A stretch of DNA of 64,000 nt from Chinchilla lanigera (taxonomy: Eukaryota > Chordata > Mammalia > Rodentia > Chinchillidae). Positions 12,188-23,999 of the stretch are shown here, piece by piece. Location of the stretch: positions 1,967,450 through 2,031,449 of the forward strand of contig NW_004955460.1 of assembly GCF_000276665.1 (NCBI RefSeq), given 5' to 3'. How positions within the stretch are numbered: the first letter of the stretch is position 1; each line of letters opens with the position of its first letter. Both the position numbers and the translations under genes were made by a program. The notes below the pieces were generated by a model, which was not told the origin of the DNA, ran no database searches, and saw only the letters and a list, made by a program, of their open reading frames with translations.

Positions 12188-12590
12188 TAGTCTATTTCTG
12201 TTGCTAACAGGACAATAATGCAGAAAGGGTGAATTATAATGAAAAGAGGTTTTTGGGCTGGCTCACAGTTCTGGTACCAGGTCAAGGGGATGCACGTGGG
12301 GCTTTTGGTTGGCAGAGTCTAGACACCTTGTAGAGCATCACATAGTGAGAGACAGAGAGCAGGCAGAGATCTAGCAAAACTGGCCTGTAGAGCAGATCCA
12401 CTGCAAAGCTTACATATGAATCTATTAATCATAAGATTAATCTTATGATTAATCCATTGCTAAAGGCAGAGTCCTAATCACTTCTTAAAGGTCCTGCCTA
12501 TCATACCTGGTTCCACCTCTCAGTATTCATAATGAGGAATTCATTTCAACACAAGTTTCAGACTAGAAAATCTATGTTTAAACCATAACA
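12188..12590 (-). mobile_element. ERVL-MaLR-type solo LTR
   Basis: The plus strand reads as the reverse complement of a MaLR LTR: agtctatttctgttgc near the left end, then gaaaagaggtttttggg, ggctcacagttctgg, a purine-rich middle and a right end in 'tttaaaccataaca' (the complement of the TGTTATGGTTT start). LTRs of this non-autonomous group are common in mammals. No internal region is attached. It carries a 30-bp perfect palindrome at 12424-12453. Confidence 0.75.
12424..12453. repeat. 30-bp perfect palindrome
   Basis: The left arm attaatcataagatt is followed immediately by its exact complement, with no spacer. It lies inside the MaLR LTR, where I know of no such palindrome in the family. It probably arose by local inverted duplication or template switching. 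Confidence 0.95.
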
Positions 12591-12624
12591 GGTCAACAGA
12601 GATGCTTATGAAAGTCTGTTGAGA

Positions 12625-12804
12625 AAGACTCATCTTTTTTTTTTTTTTCTTTTCGAGACAGGGTCTCGCTGTGCAGTTCATGCTGGCCTTGAGCACACTT
12701 TGTAGCCCAGGCTGATCTCAAATTCGCAACAATCCTCTTGCCTCAGCCTCTTGAGTGCTGAGATGACAGGTGTGTGCCACCATGTCTGGCTGGAAGACTC
12801 ATCT
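12625..12804 (-). mobile_element. B1-like SINE with exact 11-bp target-site duplications
   Basis: The body runs 12636-12793: a T tail, gagacagggtctcgctgtgc, ttgagcacactttgtagccc, cctcttgcctcagcctc, a gctgagatgacagg-type segment and a caccatgtctggc end. The flanks aagactcatct at 12625-12635 and 12794-12804 are identical target-site duplications. That proves retrotransposition and suggests a young insertion. Confidence 0.95.
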
Positions 12805-14065
12805 ATAAGCAAGAGATTAAGTCATAGGTCTTTGAAGCAAGAGCTGCACTCTGGGTGCAGTATTCATGAATAATAGAGGACACACATGTCTAGGCCAGAT
12901 AAGAACTCATTTCCAATCTCCCTTTCAACACTGGTTCTTGAGAGCAAAGGAAGTGGAGGCTGATAACAAACCACCATGTGTCCCTCTTACGGTTCACTGG
13001 TTCCAACTACATAAATCTTGAGCAATGATCTGAAAGTCAGAGTCTTGGAAGAAAGGGTGGGTTAAAAAACAGCACACTTTAAATAAGAAAAATACATCTG
13101 TTACAAAAATATGTTGTCCTTTGTGGCTACTGATTGTTTTATGGAAAGTCAAATATTAAAATAGGAATATTGAAGCATATTAAAGTAGAGAGAACTTATT
13201 TATAGAAGAAGTAAATCATGCACAATGTCAGTTATCTGTGGAGACAGTTTGGCCAAAGGAATGAGGATGTTGTGCTCCATTCATTTTTAGAGATTCTTGT
13301 TGAAGAGGTCTCTCTTATATTCTGGGACAGCCCAGACTTTCCCCCTGACGTGACTTTATCATCACACCTGTTCTTTGTCAGCTTCTTTGCACGGGGAGCC
13401 CTGTGCCAGGTTCAGGGCTGCTTTCACTGTTTTCAGTGTAGTATCTTCTTTCTAAGTACAACTGTGACTCCCAATTGTTTTCACCTCTCATCCTTAGAAT
13501 AATGGGAACTGAAACTTGTCTTGCTTAAAACCACTTAAGATTTAACCCCCCACACACACACACATACACATGGGGAAACCAAGAACAAAATTTCAGAAAT
13601 TATTGCATTTACAATTTATAAAAGTATTAATCTTTCCCTCCTTTTAGTCTTATACATATGTTCTAACACATCTCTCTGTATCTATCTATAGATAGATATT
13701 TAATTTACATGTGCATTTATGTATCCATCTAAATCTTGAGTAAATTGAGTAATGGCTATCATTCTCATTGCAGAGTTTAGGGTCTATTTTTAAATGTCAT
13801 CATATGCAAATGACTGAATCAGTAGACTTTCACTGGTTGTACTAGCCAAGATCCTATTGTACAGAACAGGCAGACCCAAATAAGCAGCATCCTTTATAGG
13901 CCATGGCCTCGGTGAGACTTCTTTCTGTCTGGGAATGCAGCATGTTCCAATAGCTCCACCAGATGGGACGCCTAACACTGTCAGCGCCCCTTCCACCCCA
14001 GTATGCCACTGTGTGGGAGAGAAAGCCAGGAGGGCAGCGTCCTCTTTCAATAAAAATGTAGCACT
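12805..14065. other. Unassigned sequence with a (CA)n at 13550-13570
   Basis: No family recognised. A 94-codon plus-strand frame (13218-13502) and overlapping frames of up to 115 codons on both strands around 13790-14140 have no recognisable domain. The second group overlaps a SINE. Confidence 0.5.
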
Positions 14066-14262
14066 CAGCAGGGAATGGTGGTGCACGCATGTAATTTCTG
14101 CATTGGGAAGGTCGAGGCAGGACGAGGGTGAGTTCAAGCTACCCTAGGCAACTTTGTGCATTAGTGAGAACTTGTCTCAAAATAAGAAGTGAGAAATGGG
14201 CTAGTGACGGAGCTCAGTGAGAAGGTACTGGGTTCAAGCTCCAGTCCCACTTGCCACCAAAG
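14066..14262 (+). mobile_element. B1-dID type composite SINE (B1-like head, ID-like tail)
   Basis: The head resembles a plus-strand 7SL SINE: cagcagggaatggtggtgc, gcacgcatgtaatttctgc, 'aggcaggacgagggtgagttc' in part, and agaacttgtctcaaaataag. It is followed by a tRNA-like ID segment with an A-box-like 'gacggagctcagtgag' and a B-box-like ggttcaagctcc. A B1 monomer fused to an ID at its 3' side is the arrangement called B1-dID in several non-murid rodent families. Confidence 0.65.
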
Positions 14263-15344
14263 TAACACTTAAAAATGGAAGTAGAGGCTTTAAAGCAATA
14301 ATTTGCAAAGGGAGGTGGACTTAATTTTCCTAATTCATTTCCTCAGTTATTTTCTGTCTTTTTTACATAATGAAGTTGTCTATATTGTCATCACATTGCT
14401 TCCTTTCTCCTGTCTGCCAGTTAATTTCACTGACTTTACACTTTGGTTAAATTAAACTTGAAATCAAGCCTGTGGTCATTCAAGGGTCACAATTCACCCT
14501 ACAGACCTTTCATGAAAACGCACACAAGTGGTCCAGAGACCAGGGTCCTTTTATTTCCTTCCCAGGTTTCCTGCTTCTAACCAAGAATCAACTCTATTAA
14601 TAGGTGAAAGAGTATGTTACTTAGGCCTGGACCTAACATCCCCTCTGCATCTCTTGCCTTTGCTAATGTCTAGCAGGGTGGAATTTAAATTGCTTGTTGA
14701 TAGCTTTCTCACCATCTAGGGTTGCTGCCTCCTTACCTGGTTTCCTTTTCCTTTCTTTAAAATTATGTTTTGCCTCTACCCTACACTTCTTTCTGTCTAT
14801 GCTTTTGGAGTGTTTAGACACAATCGCCGTGGAGTCCATCTTTCTCTACGTGAACCTCTTTTTACAAACTAACCAGAATGAAGACTGCTACCTGGGATAG
14901 CTGCTCAGTTGCTCCACATGTGTAGGGGCTGCAAAAAGCATTTCCTCCCTGTATTTCCTTTACATTACTGCATTTCAAAATCTAATAATAACATTCCATT
15001 CAGGGAAAAAGTAAGCTGTTTCCTCCCAATGAGGCACATCATTACTTTTCCAGTTGGTAACATGGATGTGCATGCTGTCCTTCACAACGTGCATGCTGCA
15101 AACACCCCAACCAAGCAGAGGTGAGGTGAATTATTTCTCCAATAAATTGCACATGATCTTGTTCTGATCCAGGCATAGTATGTCATCCAAACCCCTCGTG
15201 ACTGATAACACATATTTTTAAAGTTCCCGGCTGGGTTGGAAATATGGTTTGTAATATCTCTTTTCCTCTGTGAAGCTCAATTATTTACTTCAGTCAAATT
15301 CCTGGGCATTTCATGTGTAGACTCTTTATAAAAACAGCAGCAAA
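14263..15344. other. Unassigned non-coding sequence
   Basis: Pyrimidine-rich patches and frames of 63-71 codons without recognisable domains. No repeat family named. Confidence 0.5.
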
Positions 15345-15580
15345 ACATTGTGGTTAAGAGTTTGGGCTTTGGACTCAGAAATATCTTGTAATTAGAGTCC
15401 AAGGTCTGTTGTGAATGGCCACAAGGCTTTCTGCAACTTATGTGTCCACTACAAGCCTCAATTTTCTCTTCTTAAAGTAAGAGCAATCATCAAATTTGCT
15501 CCACAGTAGTTGTCTCTTCGAGTATTGGAGTAAGAAACAAAGGAAGCATCAGTTATATATAATGTCTGGTACCTAATCCG
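15345..15580 (+). mobile_element. MIR SINE relic
   Basis: 'gtggttaagagtttgggctt' followed by tggactcagaaat, then cctcaattttctcttctta, matches the MIR order of tRNA-like head, core and 'cctcagtttcctcatctg' segment. It is diverged, so the end is approximate. Confidence 0.65.
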
Positions 15581-15697
15581 GACTTCAGTTATATTCAGTA
15601 GGTTTCATCACATGGCATGACAAGCAGACTCCACTTACAGAGAACACAGGAAGTTTGTCATTATTATAATTTCGTAGGAAAATATTCCATTCCAATA

Positions 15698-16053
15698 TTA
15701 TGCTCTAGATCTCAAATGATCCCTAAAATGTCATGTGTGAGAGACGAGTGGGTTGCTATAGTCATCAGTGGATTAATCTATTGATGAATTTATGGCTGGC
15801 TGTGCTCTTGGATGGGTTTCTTGGGGGAGTCACTTGGAAGGATTTATTCTTGTCTCTGCTCCTCCCTTCTTGCTCTGACCCCTGGTTACCATAGGGTAAG
15901 TAGCTTTCCTTTGTTATACCAAATCCTTCCACTGTTCCTGCTTTAGATCCAGCTAACCATGGATGGAATCCCATTAAACTGTGAGCCAAATAAATCCATT
16001 CCTCCTATAAGTAGTGGGTATTGGGTATTTTACCCAGTGATGGGAAAGTTTAC
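15698..16053 (+). mobile_element. ERVL-MaLR-type solo LTR
   Basis: The 5' part reads tgctctagatctcaaatgat and gtcatgtgtgag. The 3' part has cagctaaccatggatgg, aaactgtgagccaaataaa (the polyadenylation-signal region of MaLR LTRs), then gggtattttacccagtgatgg. The order and length fit a solo LTR, with no internal region next to it. Confidence 0.65.
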
Positions 16054-16069
16054 CAATTCATCCATCCTT

Positions 16070-16515
16070 AAATTTTCATTCTCCTTGGCTGTCCCTTACC
16101 TCCTTGGCCTCTCAGTGCTACTCCCAGGCCATTAAATAACATCCTTGACATTTCCTTCATCTTTTCCAACTAAGCCAATTCATCATCATGCCCCGTGGAT
16201 TTGTCCTCTTCCCATGTCCACAGCCTCTTTTGTAGCCCAGGCCCTCAGTGCCTCTCCCCGTCTTCTCTATGAATATATCCATCGGTTTACCTGTTTTCGG
16301 TCTCCTCCTTCACATCCTTCTCCACAGAACTCAGTGATTGCTCCCAGCAAAAACTTCAATAAATTATCCCCAGCCAAATTTCCACTTCAAACCCTTCATC
16401 TGTCTTGTTCTCAGACCAAAAATGTGACCACAGTCTGCCAGGTCCTGGGAGAACTTGAGCTGCCTCTCTGTCTGAATTCATGTCAATACATCACGTGCTG
16501 CTCTGCATTTCAACC
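16070..16515 (+). mobile_element. L2-class LINE 3' relic
   Basis: A C-rich, pyrimidine-heavy segment (cttacctccttggcctctc, ttttgtagcccaggccctc, ctccttcacatccttctcc, aacccttcatctgtcttg) resembles the 3' part of ancient L2 elements. It accounts for the 139-codon plus-strand frame at 16145-16564. The assignment is by overall pattern; the alternative is unique pyrimidine-rich sequence. Confidence 0.4.
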
Positions 16516-17999
16516 ATGCTGGTCTCCAGCTCCTAGAAACCAGGAAGCTTCGATGAAGACATGATTTATTATCTCTTCCTACACATATTTTAACATTTAT
16601 AAGCAGGAGAGAGGAATTCAAAGCTTCCTTTCCCTTCCTAAGGGCATAAAGAGTTTTAGTGAGCTCTTGTTTTCCGTGGACATTTGGAAAGTCTCATATG
16701 AAATGTCAAAAACAAGCCCAATATATTATTAGGATTTGAACTAGGCCCAAACAACTTTGATATTTCCAGTAGGACTGAAATTATTAAACCAACAGCCCAG
16801 TCTCTTAGCATGTGTGAACTTTAATTTCTAGGCCAAAGTCTAGCTAGAAATGTGCTGACATTTTGAAATCTTATATAGCAGAAAAAGATAGTGCAATGTT
16901 CTGTAACCACAAAAAATGTTTAGTTTAGGATTAACTTCCAGGTGTTAAAGCACCTTAGGTGGCAGTGAAGGATCCAAGGGGAACACATAACTCATGCAAG
17001 CCCAGGAGCTTCAAAACACCATTGGAAGTGAGGTTATGGATCTAAAATTTAAAAAAAAATCTATTCTATAATAATTTCTAGGTGACAATCCAGCAGCGTG
17101 CTCTTCCTGTCTGCCTGCTACTATACTAGTATCTCCATTTTGCTTGTCACTGCTGGCAAATGCCCAGAGGTAACTGAAAAGGAGGCCAGAAGATTTTTGT
17201 AAAGAGAGCTTAGACTGTAGTAAGGTTTTGAAAGGTACTAGGAACATCCGTCAAAGAATACACAGATACTGAAAAAGCCTGGCAGCTGCCCAGCATGGGA
17301 ATTTCTGATTCTTCTAATGCATACAGAAGTTGTTTCAACTATGTAGTCAATGCTGCCGTTATCCCATCTGACACCTTGTGAAGTGAAATTTGGAAAGGGA
17401 ATGGCAGGAGTTGATCTGTGTATGTGATGCTGATGTCTGGGCTGTATGAACTCTCTCCCTATCTTTATCTAAACTTTACAGAAGAGTAAACATGCTATAG
17501 GACTTGCTATTTTTTCCAATTATGGCCAACTGATTTTAACCATTGAAGACTCAAAAATGAATTATTCTATGCATAGCAATATATGTTGACCAGTTTATAT
17601 CCCTGAAATTTAATAGTGATTTTTGGTGATCAAAGGAGATATTCCAAGACCTTGTAGTATGTTAGTCTTTCTGCTATGCCCGCCATAGTACTTTCTGTTT
17701 CTCTATTCACAAAATTTATGCCACCTGTCATGATTGGTTTAACATCTGATTTCCTGCATGACCAGAAGTTTCTGGTGGGCAAAGGAGACACGTCCATCCC
17801 ATTCACTGTGGTTTACTCATATGTTGGATCTATGGTAGATGCTGAATAATTATTTTAAAGAAGGCTACACGAAATAATCCATAATCAGAGAATAAGACAG
17901 AAAATGAGACTACTAAAATGTTAGTATTGGATCCAAAAAGCTAATGTTTCCTGATGCATTTTAACTAGAGCACTTTTTAAGATCAAATTATACAGCATT
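16516..17999. other. Unassigned non-coding sequence
   Basis: AT-rich and unique-looking. No named family, and no coding frame above 78 codons. Confidence 0.5.
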
Positions 18000-18777
18000 G
18001 ATATAAAAATAGTGATTTATAACAGGAAAAATTAGAAGAATTAATAAGTTGGACATTAAATTTAAATATTCTGCTTTGTGAAAGACACTCTCATGGGAGT
18101 GAGAAGAAACCAATGGCTAGGAGAAAAGGTTTCCAAAATACATGTTCTACAAACGATTGCTGTACAGAATGCAAAGGACTTTTAAGATTCAACAAGTAGA
18201 AAACAAACAATTTGTTCAAAGATGAGTAAAAGACCTGAAGAGACACCTCATTGAAAAAGATACACAGACAGCCAATAAGCACATGACAGTGTCCCCCACA
18301 TCATATATCATCAGAAAAACACAAATTAAAGTGAGAGAGCACTTGACACCCTTTTGAATGCCAAAAATCCAAAGTCCTGATGACACTACACTCTGGAGAG
18401 GATGTAGAACAACAGAAACTTTTATTCATGCTAGTGGGAGTGCCAGATGGTACAGCCACTTTGGAAGAGAGTTTGGTGGTTTCTTGCAAAACTAAATGTA
18501 CTCCTACCATATGAAATGGCAATCGTGCCTCTTGGTATTAACCCAAAGGAACTAAAAGCCTATGTCTGTGGAAGAAAAACCCTGTACGTGGATGCTTCTA
18601 ACAGCTTTATTAGAAATTGTGGAAATATGAAGAAACCAAGATGTCTTTCAGTAAGCTAATTTGTAAATAAATGATGGTATAGCTGGACAGTGAAATATTA
18701 CTCAGCACAAAAGAAAGAACTATGAAGCCATGAAAAACATGGAGAGAAGTTAAATATATATGATAACTCTCTCCCCT
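18000..18777 (+). mobile_element. L1 LINE, ORF2 3' portion (part 1 of a split element)
   Basis: The order of phrases is that of the end of L1 ORF2: gaaaaacacaaattaaagtg, 'gatgacactacactctgg', ctagtgggagtgccag, 'atggtacagccactttgg', ttaacccaaaggaac, aaatattactcagcacaaa. Multiple stops make it dead. It breaks at about 18780 where another transposon begins, and it resumes after 19276. Confidence 0.85.
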
Positions 18778-18784
18778 TTTTCTT

Positions 18785-19275
18785 TGGGTGAAACAGTCCA
18801 GGACTAAATAGTAGAAGCATGAAACTGAGGATCGTGCTGAACCCATACAGACCATGTTTATTTCCTTTACATACATATCTATGATAAAGTCCAATTCATA
18901 AATTAGGTGTGGTAAGATAGTAACCAAAACAACTAATAATGAAGTAGACTATAGCAATACACTACAAAAAAAAGTTAGATATATGTTCTCCCGCTCAAAT
19001 ATACTACTTGAACACAAGCAGCGTGATACCATCCATGATGGTCCATCTGTTAACCAGAGACTAAGGTGAGCATAGTAAATATAGTGCAGATACACTGGAG
19101 AAAGTGATGATTCACATCCCAGGAATGAAGGAGCAGGATGGCTTGAGAGTTCATCATGCTACTTAGAATGGCAAGAAATTTGAAACTTGCACCTTGTTTA
19201 TTGCAGGAATTTTCCAATTAATACTTTTAAACCATGGTTAACCTTCCATAGCTGATACTGCAGAAAGGGAAATTA
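18785..19275 (+). mobile_element. Tigger-type DNA transposon fragment nested in L1
   Basis: Characteristic strings of Tigger1/MER2-class pogo-like elements are present in order: tttcctttacatacatatct, atgataaagtccaattcat, aaattaggtgtggtaagat, aactaataatgaagtag and a degenerate end 'accatggttaaccttcc' (the counterpart of the ggttgaccgcggg terminal region). The flanks on both sides belong to one L1, so it inserted after that L1. Confidence 0.65.
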
Positions 19276-19735
19276 TAGGTAGAGTGCAGAGGCTACTGTA
19301 TTGTTAAGTAAAACAGCCCATCTGAAATGGCTACATACTGTATAATTCCAATTGCATGATCTTCTGGAAAAGGTAACCCTATGGAGACTGTGAAAAAGGC
19401 CAGTGGTTGTCAGGGATCAGGAAAGGGAAAAATATGTGTTTTATAAATTTTCAGAGATGTGAAAGTACTCTCTATGACACTATAATGTTGGAGACATATC
19501 AGACATTTGTGTAAAGCCCTAGAATGTACAATACCAAGAGTGATCCCTAATGTCACCAGTGGACCCTGGTGATAATGATGCATCACTGTAATAGGTACAT
19601 CAATCGTAACAAATGCACCACTCTGATAGTAGATGTGGATAACAGGTGAAGCTCTGCATGTTGAGGACCTGAGGGCATGTGAAAAATTGCTATGCCTTCC
19701 TCTCAATTTTGCTTACGTATAAAAATTGCTGTAAA
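19276..19735 (+). mobile_element. L1M-type LINE 3' end (part 2 of the split element)
   Basis: It resumes with acatactgtataattccaat, then tggttgtcagggatcagg, gtgatccctaatgtcacc, tggtgataatgatgcatcac, aacaaatgcaccactctg and ttcctctcaattttgct. This is the classic 3' untranslated order of L1MB/L1MC-age elements. Confidence 0.85.
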
Positions 19736-20359
19736 GGCCAAGTCAAAACAATAGACAAATGAACAAAATAGCACCTAAGGTACAGATAATACAGCTTCTA
19801 GAGCGGTATCAAGGAGTTTTACATGCATTAAATCCTATAATGACATCTGATCAGAAGCTGGTTCAGTTATTTTCTTTACTATAGAAAACTGAGAGCCACT
19901 GCTAAGGAAGGCAACATAAGAAGTATATTTTGAGGCTTGTTCTGTCCAAGGCTGTGAGAGGGATGCAAAGACAGCGGGATAGGGCTCTCTGGCAGCCCTG
20001 AAAGAGACCAGGGGTTAAGTAACATTAAAAGGGCTACCAAGAAACACAGGGCAATTGAACATCTCTGGAAATGGGATGACTAATTGTTCCATGAACTATA
20101 TTCATCCAAAATGCCACAGTGCAGAGGAAGGAGGGAGAGACACCCAAGGCCCGGAGAAGCCCAGGAAGATTCCATACAAAAGCAGCTGACCCTGAACTTA
20201 CCACGAGAGGGAGAGCACAGCCTGGATCCATGAGTACAGGGATAAAGTGAGCAGATGTGCCACACTGATTTTTTTTTTTTCTTAAATGGATTCTCAAGTG
20301 GATAGCTTGATTTTTGTCCACCTCTGAGAAAAATGAGGGGGGAGTTTTGATCAAGTTAT
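19736..20359. other. Unassigned non-coding sequence
   Basis: No family recognised. A 106-codon minus-strand frame at 20034-20354 lacks any domain that I recognise. There is a T11-type run at about 20270. Confidence 0.45.
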
Positions 20360-20560
20360 GAGCTCTTTTACCCCATGTTTACTTTTCCAGCTATAAAATG
20401 AAGGTGCCATTTGCCATATTTCTCTGCCACATGGATGTTGAAAGGGTTAAAAGATTCTGTAAAGCTTTGAGGTTCTACTGAAAACACCTATGTGAAAATC
20501 AAATGTAATCATCATTGTTATTCTGTTGTTTGTTTTTATTATCATTATTGTAAGTTAACA
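20360..20560 (+). mobile_element. MIR-class SINE relic
   Basis: 'cagctataaaatgaagg', 'gttaaaagattctgtaaagc' and the 'attatcattattgtaag' end follow the order of MIR 3' halves (ctcatctgtaaaatggg, then gtaaagcgctt, then tattattatt). Confidence 0.5.
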
Positions 20561-21034
20561 TCCAGAGCAAAAATAACTTTTAGTGTCATCACAGCCTCCC
20601 CCAAATAATTAACCCTCTCACTGTGAACCACCTGACTAGAAAAACCTAGCAGGAGCTCGGCCTTCTAGATCCTTCTTAGCTTTTCTTGAGGTTCACCATG
20701 GCCCTCTAAAGGCTGACTAGTCTGCTCCTTGTCACATTTTGAATGGGACTAACTCATAGATGAGTTTATATGCTTTTGTGAACACATACAGTATTAAGAA
20801 ATGAAATACCAATATTTAAACATTAGTAAATTTGAGGTAGGAATCTAGAATTTTTGGCTTTCCTTCCATATAGCTACATGGATGGACCCACATTTTACCA
20901 CTGGCTGCAGTGAGAATCAGTTAGTCTGTTGAATATGCATTCACACAAGCATCACAGGGCCTTTATCCCCATCAGCCTACCTGTCTGAAAAAAATCCACC
21001 AGAATCTTTTTGTTCTATCTGTTTGTTTCTCATC

Positions 21035-21410
21035 TGTTATGGTTTAGATCTAAAACATACCCCCAAAGTCTCATGTGCTCTTAAGGTGATTGGATCATAG
21101 GGGCAGCATACTCTCCAGTGGATTAGAACTTTGACAAGCTCATAGCTGACTTGTTAGGAGGTACATCCTGGTGAGAGGGAGCTTGCTAGCGAGTGAGTTG
21201 AAAGTATATTATGTTTGTCTCAAGCTTCTTTCTTTGCTTTCTGCTCCCTGAAGCCATGAGGTAAGTAGTTTTCTTCTGCTTTGCCCTTTCACCATTATGT
21301 TTCTGATTTGGAGCCAGCCAACCATGGACTAAACCCTCTGAAAAGCATGAAATAAAATAAATATTGTGGATGTTGGGAATTTTGTGCCAGTGATGGGCAT
21401 GAGGCTAACA
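21035..21410 (+). mobile_element. ERVL-MaLR-type solo LTR
   Basis: It starts 'tgttatggtttagatctaaa', then cccccaaagtctcatgtgc and gattggatcataggggc. Near the 3' end are gccagccaaccatggac, 'aaataaaataaatattg' and 'tttgtgccagtgatggg', ending in 'gctaaca'. The TG...CA ends and the order fit a complete MaLR LTR. Confidence 0.8.
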
Positions 21411-23460
21411 GGCTATCAAAAATACTGACTGATCTAGGATAAGTTGCCTATAAGATCTTCACTGGGTGCAGTGGGTGCCAGGTCTGTGTCAAGTAGGACC
21501 AAAGTGGCATGACCGGTTCTCAGTCCATGGAGAACAAACCAAAAGCAGAAAGACATAATCTGAATTCAGAGCATGGAGCCCGAGGCCAGAGGTAGGTACT
21601 TCTCACTGGAGGATGGGAACCAACAACAAGAGGTCTGGAGCCAGTTCCATGAGCCCTGAGCTTTTCCCAGGCTATGCCTTGTAAGGACACTATATATTTT
21701 GATCATATTCTCCTGACTTGTACATTACGAATACTGGAGAAACGACACTCTGATGTGCTCTTCCAAATGTACACATCTGTCCACCTCCAGCAATTCTGAG
21801 GTAATCATTGTGGGTTGGGGTGGTGACAACACTTTCAGAAAGCCTCCAGGACTTTCTACTGGGAAATGTACAACCAGGATGGAAAACTACTCCTCCAGGT
21901 GAGATGATCTTCCTTGTGATGTCCAGTTTCCACTCAGTGATCTCAGTCTGACCCCATGCATAGAATGTTTTCAAAGGAACAGAAGCCAGTTCTCTGGAGG
22001 TTCCTCTTTCTCTTTCAGTTCCCTAAAATAGCATCTTGGTGACCAAAGACAACTTACTGTGTCTCAGTGTGAAGTGATTGGCACCTTTGGATATCTTTTG
22101 TTCTCATGGTCAAGCACAACTCAAGTCCATCCTGGTGTAAAATGACATGGCCATTCCAGATGTGGTGAGGATCTGACAGCCTCTCTAGCTGACTTGGCCT
22201 CAGTATGCCTTATGCCCATGTTATGAACCACAGCCACCTCCTCCAACTGTCCTCCTCCTCCGGTTCAGGCTAGAAGAATTTGCTGTGCTGGGGATCACTC
22301 CATCACAAGGGCCCAACACCAGCCCCTCAGGCTTTTGAGTACTGTTAGTAGGCTAGGTTGGTATGGGTCCTTTCCATACTGTAAGAAATCAGTGCAGCTT
22401 CCTAAAGTGTATCGGAACTCTACATGTGGGATTGTCACCTTACTTTGATGTGGCTTTGCTTGGGTAGGTATGGAGGCAGCCTTCAAGATGGTGGCCTCCC
22501 AGAGTTTTATTAACATTAGTACATGCACCCTGCCCTCAGTTCCCCCACAACTAGCACACCTTCCTATGGTCCCCCATCCCTGCTTAGTTTGCCTCTTTCT
22601 CCATTTCTTGTGCCAGAATCTCTGTGGCCAACAGGAGAGATTTATGTCTACTTTCCCTCCAAGCCCATGTTGTACCTTCTTTCATCAACAGACAGGAATC
22701 TGCCTCTCCCCTTATTGGATGGGAATGTTACAGATATAAGACCTAACTCAGGAAAAAAGCACGATTGTCCTCAATACGTTATTTTTTTCTAAATTCTTCT
22801 TTTCACATGATCCTGAGTATTCCTATGTACTTACTCTTCCAGATGAAGAAGCTAGAAAATTTACAGACCTAGAAAATTATTTCTGATATTACATCTTTAA
22901 CAATTTGTAGGCAAAAGGTAGCATCTTAGATTGGCCTTATCCTGTAAGGAAAAGTCCTTTATAAACTACTGTGGACACTTGTAAGATCTCATCAAAGATC
23001 ATACCTGCTGTAAAAGTAAGAATATTTTATATTTGACTTAGAAGAGTACAGTAGTCAGTAAGTCTGTTCATGGATGTTTTGGCTCTCATTCTGCACGTAA
23101 GAGCTCTCTTTTTCACCTGCTGGGAATGAGTTGCTGCCCTGAGACTAGCGCTGTCATCTCGAATGAGCTGTGAGGGTTGATTCTGGCTCAGTCATAAGAG
23201 CCAATTTAAACTTCACCGTGGCTGTTATGTCCTCTGCCAATGGTGGTGTCTTCTGTTGGGCAGTGTCTCTGCTCTATCAGCTGGAGTCCTGGATGGGGGA
23301 CATTGTATAGCAGAGCCCCATGCAGCCCTCAGTGGACATGTGGTGTGGGTGAAGAGTAAGCTTGTGAAGCCCCTGAAGACAGAGGCAGTCTGTTACCACA
23401 TCACCACAGAGCCTATTCCAGTAAATAAAGGCTAAACAACATGGAGCACATAACACACTG
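21411..23460. other. Unassigned non-coding sequence
   Basis: No named family. Two overlapping 89-codon plus-strand frames near 22470-22790 run in different phases through the same C/T-rich sequence, which argues against coding. Confidence 0.5.
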
Positions 23461-23895
23461 TGTCAGCCACTTTCCCATCACTGAGACACAATATCCGAAC
23501 ACCTGAAACTTAAAGGAGGAGAGGTTTACTTTGGGTCACAGTGTCAGTCCATGGTTGGCTGTCTCCAAGGCAGACACAACATGGCGGAAGGGGCTGGGCA
23601 GAGGAGAGCTGCTCATCCAGTGGGAGCCAGGAAGCAGAGAAGGAAGGGTGGAGCTGTCTCTAGGGAGCCAGTTCCAACCAGGCCCCACCTCCTAACTGTA
23701 CTTCTAACGGATGAGTACCATGCCCCCATGAAAGTATCACCTTCCAAATAGATGACAGTTTGGGAGGTATTTCATTTATTTGTGCCTCACTTTTGGGTTA
23801 ACAGGAATCAAACTCAGAACCTCACGCTTGCCAGGCAGGCTCTGTGTCACTGAGCTAAACCCCTGGCCCCAGCATCTTAGATCTAAACCATAACA
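23461..23895 (-). mobile_element. ERVL-MaLR-type solo LTR carrying an ID-like insertion
   Basis: The plus strand shows the complement order: tgtcagccactttcccatc, gaggtttactttgggtcac, acatggcggaaggggc, caggccccacctcctaac and a right end 'agatctaaaccataaca'. The LTR is interrupted near its 5' end by an ID-like SINE (about 23771-23870), so the LTR is older than that SINE. Confidence 0.8.
23771..23870 (-). mobile_element. ID-like tRNA-derived SINE
   Basis: 'caggaatcaaactcagaac', 'gcttgccaggcaggc' and 'cactgagctaaacccctgg' are the reverse complements of the B-box region, the middle and the A-box region of the local ID consensus. It is nested in the MaLR LTR. Confidence 0.85.
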
Positions 23896-23999
23896 CATAC
23901 CTTCCAGTTAACACAAAGCCTTTTCCACTGTATTAAATTTTGTGTATTGGATGAAAAAATTTTTAGGAAACAGTTTATAAGTCCAAAACCAATCTTATC

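Noticed and set aside
16145..16564. 139-codon Pro/Ser-rich plus-strand frame as a small gene
   Set aside because: It falls mainly on a C/T-rich segment resembling an L2 3' relic and has no domain or conserved start context.
22470..22792. Two overlapping 89-codon plus-strand frames
   Set aside because: They use different phases of the same C/T-rich stretch and neither shows a domain; at most one could be real and nothing favours either.
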